Source: Candidatus Gastranaerophilales bacterium
Lineage (GTDB): Bacteria; Cyanobacteriota; Vampirovibrionia; Gastranaerophilales; Gastranaerophilaceae
Reading direction: 5' to 3'
DNA length: 7,885 nucleotides
Assembly: GCA_947632315.1 (NCBI GenBank)
Contig: CANROV010000088.1
Coordinates: 1-7,885, forward strand
Positions 1 through 4,867 of the stretch are shown piece after piece. Positions within the stretch are counted from its first letter, which is position 1. Every line of letters starts with the position of its first letter. The notes below the pieces were generated by a model. It did no database searches. It was not told where the DNA came from and saw only the letters and a program-made list of their open reading frames with translations. The translations under genes and the position numbers were made by a program.

Positions 1-1336
1 TAGCACCTACTTTTGTTAATTGGTCGTAGTCCATAGGCATATCAAGGTGTTCTTCCGTTAAACATCCGCCTGATGGCCCGCCTATTTGTACTGCTTTAAA
101 TTTCTTTCCGTTTCTGATTCCGCCGCCTAAGTCAAATACAATTTGTCTTAATGTCGTGTTCATAGGAACTTCAATTAAACCTGTATTATTAACTTCGCCC
201 GTAAGTGCAAAAGTTTTAGTTCCTTTTGATGTTTCCGTTCCCATTGAAGCAAACCATTTTGAACCGTTTAATATAATTAAAGGAACATTTGCAAATGTTT
301 CAACGTTGTTTAAAAGAGTCGGACGTTTGAATAAACCGCATTCAGCCATGTGAATGTTCTTTGGTCTTGGCATTCCTCTTTCGCCTTCAATAGAAGCTAT
401 TAATGCTGATGATTCACCGCAAACAAAAGCGCCTGCACCTTCTTTTATGTGGATGTGGAAACTGAAATTGCTTCCCATAATATTTTTACCTAAAAGATTT
501 CTTTCTTCGGCAGCTTTTATAGCCATTTTTAAACGTTTAATTGCTAAGGGGTATTCTGCTCTGACATATATATAACCTTCATCAGCCCCTACGGCAAAAG
601 CTGCAATCGCCATACCTTCCAGAAGTTTATTAGGGTCATCTTCCATAACACTTCTATCCATAAATGCACCGGGGTCACCTTCATCTCCGTTACAAATTAC
701 GTATGATTTGCCGCCTTGGTGTCTGTATACACTTCTCCATTTTTTACCTGTAGCGAAACCTCCGCCGCCTCTGCCTCTTAAGCCTGAATCTTCTATTTCT
801 TTTATAACATACTCTTGGTCGTTTATTTCAAGAACTTTAGAAAGTGCGCTGTATGCCCCTACTGCTATTGCTTCATCTAAACTTTCAGGATTAATAATAC
901 CGCAATTTTTCATCGCTGTTCTTGTTTGTTTTGCGTAGAAATTCATCTCTTCATTATTTACAATCTTTTTATTTAACGCAGGGTCGACGTATAAAAGTCG
1001 TTCAACTACTGTATTATTCTTTAATGATTCGTATATCTCCGAAACATCTTCTTTTTTAACATGAACATATGTTAACTTTTTATCAGGAATAACAACTAAA
1101 CATCCCTGTTCACAAAAACCGATACATCCGGTTGGAATAACGCTCATTTTAACGTCATTTGTTAAAACATCGGCATCCGCTCCGAGTCTTTTAAATTCTT
1201 CAATTAACTCTAATGCACCGTTCGCTATACAGCCTGTAGAAGCACATACAAGTATTCTTCTTCCTTGTTTTTTTATTAATTCTTGAGCTTTCTCCTGCTC
1301 TTGTTTTATATCAATACTTAATTTTACTTTTTCCAT
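1..1336 (-). CDS. NuoF/HydB-like NADH-binding flavoprotein subunit of a hydrogenase-type complex (partial, 3' end outside window)
   Basis: This is the diaphorase subunit of an NAD(H)-dependent complex: it binds FMN and NADH and passes electrons through Fe-S clusters. I translated it from the ATG at 1336-1334; the frame stays open for 445 codons to the left edge. An N-terminal thioredoxin-like [2Fe-2S] domain shows C31/C36 (CASTGC) and C71/C75 (GCIGFC). The FMN/NADH part follows: GRGGGGF at 188-194, GDEGDPGAF at 217-225, EGAGAFVCGE at 299-308, the RPTLLNNVET segment near 338-347, and GGPSGG at 419-424. Complex I NuoF usually lacks the N-terminal Fe-S domain, whereas HydB/HndC subunits of trimeric NAD(P)-linked [FeFe]-hydrogenases have it, so I favour the latter. 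Those are typically about 600 residues, so the SLBB and C-terminal [4Fe-4S] regions should lie beyond the window. The start codon is 1 nt after the stop of the NuoE-like gene, implying translational coupling. Family confidence is high; the hydrogenase assignment is inferred because the catalytic subunit is not visible. Confidence 0.93.
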   Translation of the reverse strand, partial: MEKVKLSIDIKQEQEKAQELIKKQGRRILVCASTGCIANGALELIEEFKRLGADADVLTNDVKMSVIPTGCIGFCEQGCLVVIPDKKLTYVHVKKEDVSEIYESLKNNTVVERLLYVDPALNKKIVNNEEMNFYAKQTRTAMKNCGIINPESLDEAIAVGAYSALSKVLEINDQEYVIKEIEDSGLRGRGGGGFATGKKWRSVYRHQGGKSYVICNGDEGDPGAFMDRSVMEDDPNKLLEGMAIAAFAVGADEGYIYVRAEYPLAIKRLKMAIKAAEERNLLGKNIMGSNFSFHIHIKEGAGAFVCGESSALIASIEGERGMPRPKNIHMAECGLFKRPTLLNNVETFANVPLIILNGSKWFASMGTETSKGTKTFALTGEVNNTGLIEVPMNTTLRQIVFDLGGGIRNGKKFKAVQIGGPSGGCLTEEHLDMPMDYDQLTKVGA

Positions 1337-1337
1337 A

Positions 1338-1829
1338 TTACACGTTCTCTTTCAATAATGTGTCAATAACAATTTCAGCAGCTTCCGCTGTCATTTTCGG
1401 ATAAATTTTACCGTTTATTACCATGGCAGGAGCTAAACTGCAAGCACCTAAACAACTGACTGTTTCTAATGAAAACATACCGTTTTCTGTTGTCATTTTC
1501 CCGTCTTTTAATTCGATTTTCTTTTTTATTGCATTTAAAACCGGCATTGAACCTCTGACGTGGCATGCTGTTCCGTCGCATACTTTTATTTCATATTTGC
1601 CTTTTGGTTCAAGTGAAAACTGGGCATAAAATGTTGCAACTCCAAATACTGTAGCAGGAGATAGTCCTTCTACTTTTGACCCGATATATGTCATAGCTTC
1701 TTCAGGTAAATATTTATATATTTCCTGTACCTTTTGAAGCATTGCTATTAAATATGACTTCTCTCCGTTATAGCTTTTAATAATCTCATCCAGTTTACCC
1801 GTATCAATTGCGGGCTGTGTTAAACTCAT
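1338..1829 (-). CDS. NuoE/HydC-like [2Fe-2S] thioredoxin-fold subunit
   Basis: This 163-residue protein is the small electron-transfer subunit that partners NuoF-type flavoproteins in complex I and in NAD(H)-linked hydrogenases or formate dehydrogenases. The N-terminal helical part holds the family's LxxVQExYxYLPEE-like stretch (about 31-44) and the SPATVFGVATFYAQF segment (57-71). The thioredoxin-like C-terminal half carries the four cluster ligands C84 and C89 (CDGTAC) and C126 and C130 (CLGAC), with the usual spacing. Length is normal for the family. The ATG at 1829-1827 is supported by GGAG at 1840-1837, 7 nt upstream. It is the first gene of its transcript in the window, and the flavoprotein gene follows after 1 nt, so the two are clearly co-translated. 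Since the downstream partner has a HydB-like N-terminal Fe-S domain, a hydrogenase role is more likely than complex I. It is expected in the cytoplasm. Confidence 0.95.
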   Translation of the reverse strand: MSLTQPAIDTGKLDEIIKSYNGEKSYLIAMLQKVQEIYKYLPEEAMTYIGSKVEGLSPATVFGVATFYAQFSLEPKGKYEIKVCDGTACHVRGSMPVLNAIKKKIELKDGKMTTENGMFSLETVSCLGACSLAPAMVINGKIYPKMTAEAAEIVIDTLLKENV

Positions 1830-1858
1830 TCTGTCACTCCTATTCTATAATATCTCTG

Positions 1859-1908
1859 TTTACCTTATTAAAAATTATACCATGTACATAAATTTTTTAC
1901 CTTATTAA
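1859..1908. repeat. Two perfect 13-nt direct repeats flanking the nuoE-type promoter
   Basis: TTTACCTTATTAA occurs at 1859-1871 and again at 1896-1908, with starts 37 nt apart (TTAATAAGGTAAA on the coding strand). The distal copy overlaps the -35 position and the proximal copy overlaps the expected transcription start of the candidate promoter. This placement is typical of a repressor operator pair, but I do not recognise the site as that of a known regulator, and chance repetition in AT-rich DNA is possible. The stretch between the repeats also holds the palindrome ATGTACAT at 1882-1889. Confidence 0.45.
1874..1902 (-). promoter_or_regulatory. Candidate extended -10 promoter for the NuoE/NuoF-like genes
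   Basis: On the minus strand, TATAAT (1879-1874) is preceded by TG plus one base, giving the extended -10 form TGGTATAAT. The -35 position, 17 nt further upstream, does not resemble TTGACA, which fits an extended -10 promoter. Transcription would start near 1867, about 38 nt before the NuoE-like ATG. Two identical 13-nt repeats sit over the -35 region and the start site, so the promoter may be regulated. Confidence 0.55.
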
Positions 1909-1921
1909 CTTTCACTATAAA

Positions 1922-1950
1922 TTTATCCTGTTGAATTTTCACAGGATAGA
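1922..1950 (-). terminator. Inverted repeat after the radical SAM gene, possible terminator
   Basis: TATCCTGT (1924-1931) pairs perfectly with ACAGGATA (1941-1948) around a 9-nt loop, and one or two more pairs can form at the base. It lies 27 to 55 nt beyond the stop codon of the radical SAM gene and just upstream of the NuoE-like promoter, where a terminator separating the two minus-strand units is expected. The stem has only three G-C pairs and is followed on the minus strand by mixed AT sequence, not a clean U run, so it would be a weak intrinsic terminator. It could also be a protein-binding site. Confidence 0.4.
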
Positions 1951-1976
1951 ATTATATTTGATTTGAAATTTTCCCT

Positions 1977-3305
1977 TTATTTTTTTATTATTTTTAAATA
2001 TGCGTTGTAGTATGCTTTTGCATCTTCGCATAGAAGTGATGATTTTTTCATAAATCCACTGTCAAAACTGCTGATTATGGGGCAATATTTGCAAAATCTG
2101 CAATAATCGTATTTAAAACATTCATCTAAATTTTTTCTGATAAATTTTTCTTTATATTTGGGAATAATTTTATTTAGCAGTTCTTTAAGGGATAATGTTT
2201 TATAATTGCCAAATGTATAGTTACAGTATACGCAAGGCGTTATATCCAATTTTGGATTAATGCTCACTTCTAATATTCCTGCGTCGCAAATAAATTTGTT
2301 GTCTTTTTTAAAGTTTCTTATATCATCTTTCTTTATTGATTTTTGATAATATTGTTGAACTAAATCATTCTTTAATTTTGCTTCTAAATTTTTATTTTTT
2401 TTATTGTATATAAAACCACATTCTGTTACAAAATCTGCATTAATGGATTTTGCAAACTTTTCAACAGCAATATAGCTCTCAGGATTGTAGGACATTTGAA
2501 AACAAGATATTGTTACGTGCATATTTTGTTTAACTAATTCGTTTATAACACATAAAGTTTTATGGTGAGAACCTTTTACACCTGTTATAAAATCGTGGAT
2601 TTCTGGATCCATACTGTATAGGCTTAATTGTATATTAGTAGGGCATAAAGCAACTACTTCATTAAAGAGTTCTTTATTGTCATAAAAATTTTGACCGTTT
2701 GTTAATATATCCAGTTCCATATGTTTATCTCGGATATATCGGACAATTTTTAAAAAATCTTTATTTTGTGTGCATTCACCACCTGTTAATACAATACCTC
2801 CAATCCTTAGCTCTTGTGCTTCATCTAAAATTTTTTTTGCATCTTCAAAGGTTATTTCGTATTTATTCATATCTTTTGAATTACAACAATGTTTACAATT
2901 TAAATTGCAATTATAAGTTAATTCAAAATATAAAAAATAGAAGTAATTATTTTCTATCAAAAAATTTTTTCTGTATTTTTCAAATAAACTAAAATTATCT
3001 GCATTTTTATTTATAAAATATTTCAAATAATTTGTATTATTATAATTAAGTTTGTGTTCTGTTTCAATCAGACCTTTTACTTGTAATTCTGCCAAAAAAG
3101 AATCTAATTCTTTTTCAAAACTTATTTCTTTTGCAAATTTATATATCTTGTTATAATCTTTAAGATTGATAACAGCATTCCATAGGTCAGACAATCTGTC
3201 TTTTAATACATAATGAGTTCGTGTATTAATATTTTCAATAAAACTAATTGTATGTGAATTTTTACTCTTGTATTCTATGCTATTTATGTTTTTATTTGTA
3301 TTCAT
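1977..3305 (-). CDS. Radical SAM/SPASM protein with N-terminal PqqD-like (RRE-type) domain; probable peptide maturase
   Basis: This 442-residue protein is probably a cytoplasmic RiPP-modifying enzyme. Residues about 30-82 read like a PqqD/RiPP recognition element: YVLKDRLSDLW, a helical stretch, then FLAELQVKGLIE. The radical SAM core follows, with the [4Fe-4S]-binding CNLNCKHC (C133, C137, C140), the SAM-contacting GGE (175-177), a TNG strand end (202-204) and LSLYSMDPEIHD (228-239), a sequence typical of SPASM peptide maturases. The C-terminal SPASM region offers C340, C358, C361, C396, C402, C405, C408 and C426 for auxiliary clusters. I chose the ATG at 3305-3303. A TTG eight codons upstream overlaps the AGGAG itself and has no ribosome binding site of its own. 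Even so, AGGAG (3326-3322) is 16 nt from the ATG, unusually far. The gene lies downstream of the ligase and peptide genes on the same strand. GC content in the lines I sampled looks well below that of the NuoE/F-like genes. Substrate and chemistry are unknown; the neighbouring peptide is the obvious candidate. Confidence 0.88.
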   Translation of the reverse strand: MNTNKNINSIEYKSKNSHTISFIENINTRTHYVLKDRLSDLWNAVINLKDYNKIYKFAKEISFEKELDSFLAELQVKGLIETEHKLNYNNTNYLKYFINKNADNFSLFEKYRKNFLIENNYFYFLYFELTYNCNLNCKHCCNSKDMNKYEITFEDAKKILDEAQELRIGGIVLTGGECTQNKDFLKIVRYIRDKHMELDILTNGQNFYDNKELFNEVVALCPTNIQLSLYSMDPEIHDFITGVKGSHHKTLCVINELVKQNMHVTISCFQMSYNPESYIAVEKFAKSINADFVTECGFIYNKKNKNLEAKLKNDLVQQYYQKSIKKDDIRNFKKDNKFICDAGILEVSINPKLDITPCVYCNYTFGNYKTLSLKELLNKIIPKYKEKFIRKNLDECFKYDYCRFCKYCPIISSFDSGFMKKSSLLCEDAKAYYNAYLKIIKK

Positions 3306-3386
3306 ATTTATATTTATTAATCTCCTCAATATCCAAGAATCTCATTACAATCCACACTAGAATGAAATATTTTATTTATATGCATA

Positions 3387-3512
3387 TTAAAATAACGCAA
3401 CTAACTTCATACAATCCTTATAAGAAGCGCCCGAATAAACATTATCAGGAAATACAACTATATCCGAAAATAATTCTTGAATATCTTCAGAAGATATTTG
3501 TGATATAGCATA
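3387..3512 (-). pseudogene. Second, start-less copy of the peptide gene, in frame after the first copy's stop
   Basis: Directly after the TGA of the 51-aa peptide gene, the same frame stays open for 41 codons to a TAA at 3389-3387. It encodes a second copy of the peptide body: the SSEDIQELFSDIVV stretch and FPDNVY are identical to copy one, then YSGASYKDC replaces YLGNARKDC, and the end is MKLVALF in place of MKLVEQR. There is no in-frame ATG, GTG or TTG before the ATG near its end (3410-3408), and no ribosome binding site. As it stands it should be translated only by readthrough of the TGA or from a non-canonical start such as ATA. It may be a decayed tandem duplicate, a silent donor cassette that could recombine into copy one, or the second half of a once-continuous two-core precursor. 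Its conserved reading frame argues against long decay. Confidence 0.6.
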
Positions 3513-3640
3513 TCAACGTTGCTCAACTAACTTCATACAATCCTTACGAGCATTGCCCAAATAAACATTATCAGGAAATACAACTATATCTGAAAATAAT
3601 TCTTGAATATCTTCAGAAGATAATTGTTTTATATCCTCTA
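3389..3640 (-). repeat. 126-bp tandem duplication within the peptide locus
   Basis: Two abutting 126-bp units (3640-3515 and 3514-3389 in coding direction) align without gaps. The best block, 98 bp, is 3622-3525 against 3496-3399, with 7 mismatches by my count. The first third of each unit is more diverged, although still alignable. The unit length is a multiple of three, which keeps both copies in one frame. Within the block the first 20 codons (SSEDIQ... to FPDNVY) carry one silent difference, and the six other differences fall in the next five codons and all change amino acids. Confidence 0.9.
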
Positions 3641-3668
3641 AATTATCATTGTTTTGTTTTTTATCCAT
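3513..3668 (-). CDS. Small acidic peptide, candidate RiPP precursor (51 aa)
   Basis: I do not recognise the family. The ATG at 3668-3666 has AAAGGAG 7 nt upstream, embedded in the last codons of the ATP-grasp gene, whose stop ends only 2 nt before this start; translation is therefore almost certainly coupled. The peptide begins with a polar, charged segment (MDKKQNNDNLEDIKQL), continues with the acidic helix-like SSEDIQELFSDIVV (17-30), then FPDNVY (31-36), a variable patch at 37-41 (LGNAR), and KDCMKLV (42-48) with a single cysteine, C44, and ends EQR. There is no signal peptide or membrane segment. An acidic, helical N-terminal half followed by a short variable C-terminal part, beside an RRE-bearing radical SAM/SPASM enzyme, is the layout of a leader-core precursor; residues from about 31 would be the core. 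A non-RiPP substrate or a small regulatory protein remains possible. The duplicated copy downstream shows that the locus is evolving by repeat expansion. Confidence 0.72.
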   Translation of the reverse strand: MDKKQNNDNLEDIKQLSSEDIQELFSDIVVFPDNVYLGNARKDCMKLVEQR

Positions 3669-3670
3669 AA

Positions 3671-4738
3671 TTAATCTCCTTTCAAATTGAGCATTTTACC
3701 TAATTTACGATTCCAATTAATATCATTAATATCAAATACAATAAAACCCGAATGGGGTGTAAATGTTAATTCTCCAAAATACAAACAATTTTTATAAACG
3801 ATCCAATCGATTCGTACTAATTTAAAATTTTCTGCAAGCTTATTACTTAAATTAACAGCCTGTTTTGTTAAATTGTCGGGTCCTTTTTTTATAATGTTAG
3901 AATACGGTGTAAATCGAAGGTTAATATTATTAAAGTTTTCATCAAAAGAAGTTTCTTCTCTGTAGTTATAAGAAAATTTAACTTCTTGTGTAATTTTAGG
4001 TTTACCATTGAAATACCATATTTCTATTTCTTGAGGCATTTCATTTAACTTTTCCCTAAGCAAGGGTTCAATAAAAATTTTAGGTTTAATATTTAAATAT
4101 TGTGTTTCAAAATCACTCCAACCAAAAAATGATTGTTTTAGCCAATTTTCCATACAATCTTTTGTGTGTTCTATTAAATGTGATGTTTGTAAAAATTTTT
4201 CTTTGTTTTCTACAATATAATGCCATTTGCAACCATGATTAGCTTTAATTATAAATGATTTGGGTAGGGAGTCGAAAGGTATGTCATCAAACTTATCCCC
4301 AATCCAAAGAACCGGTTTTAAATGCTCTTCACCTATTTTTTCTTTTACATAATCTCTTACGAGAATTTTATCTGTTAACTGTGCTTTGATAGGCAGATTA
4401 TCATATATTTTAAGCCATTGAATTTTTTCGGTTAAAGTTTTAGGATTTTTTAAATTAAGTTTTTGACCTGTTTTAATGAGATAGGCCTGACAGAGATAAT
4501 AAGCATAATCTTTTGAATTAAGGCTCATTAAAAATTTATAATCAAAAACAGACTCACCTTTGTTTTTTAAATGAGTAATATAATTTTGATTTTTAAATCT
4601 ATTTAAAGTGCCAAACCAAGAAAAAAGATTTTCAGTAATTAAATTTTCAGAAAAATTAATACCTAATCCCCCCCCCCCACAAACCTCCGAGGTATTATGG
4701 AGTTTAAAAATTTTAAAAAGGCTTAATAACTTGTTCAT
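3671..4738 (-). CDS. TupA-like ATP-grasp ligase with an 11-G phase-variation tract
   Basis: This 355-residue protein belongs to the TupA-like ATP-grasp family, first described for teichuronopeptide synthesis in alkaliphilic Bacillus and common in capsule and exopolysaccharide clusters. Family features seen: GQKLNLKNPKTLTEKIQWLK (91-110), LTDKILVRDYVKEKIGEE (121-138), the nucleotide-binding SFIIKANHGCKW (161-172, with K165), the hinge-like IFIEPLL (221-227), and the metal-binding end VRIDWI (308-313, D311) and FGELTFTPHSGF (321-332, E323). The catalytic region is complete and normal in length; the first ~75 residues are less typical. An 11-G run encodes G21-G24, and length changes there would truncate the protein. 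The ATG at 4738-4736 has no ribosome binding site; a promoter ending 6 nt before it suggests a leaderless mRNA. It heads the cassette with the peptide and radical SAM genes. It likely forms an amide or similar bond between a carboxylate and an amine; whether the acceptor is the peptide or a surface glycan is unknown. Confidence 0.85.
   Translation of the reverse strand: MNKLLSLFKIFKLHNTSEVCGGGGLGINFSENLITENLFSWFGTLNRFKNQNYITHLKNKGESVFDYKFLMSLNSKDYAYYLCQAYLIKTGQKLNLKNPKTLTEKIQWLKIYDNLPIKAQLTDKILVRDYVKEKIGEEHLKPVLWIGDKFDDIPFDSLPKSFIIKANHGCKWHYIVENKEKFLQTSHLIEHTKDCMENWLKQSFFGWSDFETQYLNIKPKIFIEPLLREKLNEMPQEIEIWYFNGKPKITQEVKFSYNYREETSFDENFNNINLRFTPYSNIIKKGPDNLTKQAVNLSNKLAENFKLVRIDWIVYKNCLYFGELTFTPHSGFIVFDINDINWNRKLGKMLNLKGD
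4668..4678 (-). repeat. Poly-G tract (11 G on coding strand), probable contingency switch
   Basis: Eleven consecutive C on the plus strand read as 11 G in the ligase gene, after codon 20. Nothing else in this AT-rich window resembles it. With 11 G the ligase frame is open. With 10 G the frame reads GAT TAG immediately after the run, and with 12 G it reads ATT AGG TAT TAA, so both other frames end within four codons. Runs of this length slip during replication, giving heritable ON/OFF switching, as known for surface-structure genes of Campylobacter and other bacteria. Confidence 0.85.
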
Positions 4739-4744
4739 TTAATT

Positions 4745-4773
4745 ATTATATATTAAAGAATTTATTTTTACAA
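4745..4773 (-). promoter_or_regulatory. Candidate promoter of the ligase-peptide-radical SAM cassette
   Basis: On the minus strand TTGTAA (4773-4768) lies exactly 17 nt before a perfect TATAAT (4750-4745). The -10 box ends 6 nt before the A of the ligase ATG at 4738, so transcription should begin at or within a base or two of the start codon. That predicts a leaderless message, consistent with the absence of any purine-rich ribosome binding site upstream of that ATG. AT-richness makes chance -10 boxes common, which limits confidence. Confidence 0.55.
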
Positions 4774-4828
4774 TAATATTTCAAATTTAAATAATTAATT
4801 CTTCTTACTATATGCATACAACTATTAT

Positions 4829-4839
4829 TGATATACAAT
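4829..4839 (+). promoter_or_regulatory. Weak candidate -10 region for the TPR gene
   Basis: TG plus one base precedes TATACA (4832-4837), an extended -10-like element about 30 nt before the TPR gene's ATG. No convincing -35 box is found 16-18 nt upstream. The 129-nt gap 4739-4867 must hold divergent promoters for the ligase cassette and this gene, and I see nothing else of note in it. Confidence 0.3.
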
Positions 4840-4867
4840 AAATCATGTACTAAGGAGATTTACGTTT

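Noticed and set aside
156..938. Three plus-strand open frames of 65-76 codons in the first kilobase.
   Set aside because: They are antisense to the clearly coding NuoF/HydB-like gene, show no family features, and lack ribosome binding sites.
3326..3385. A 19-codon minus-strand frame (MHINKIFHSSVDC...) between the peptide repeat and the radical SAM gene, with a DC near its end like the peptide's KDC.
   Set aside because: It has no ribosome binding site, is in a different frame from the repeat, and shares only an 8-nt GGATTGTA match with it. It may be a trace of a third repeat unit, but the evidence is too thin.
2699..3508. Plus-strand open frames rich in Tyr, Leu and Ile opposite the radical SAM gene and the peptide repeat.
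   Set aside because: Low-complexity shadows of AT-rich coding DNA on the other strand.
3389..3640. The tandem repeat as a CRISPR array or an insertion-sequence end.
   Set aside because: There are only two abutting 126-bp units that preserve a protein frame, with no spacers, terminal inverted repeats or transposase nearby.
4683..4693. Perfect palindrome ACCTC-C-GAGGT just upstream of the poly-G tract in the ligase gene.
   Set aside because: It is short and lies within coding sequence. It could form a small hairpin affecting slippage, but one instance gives no support.
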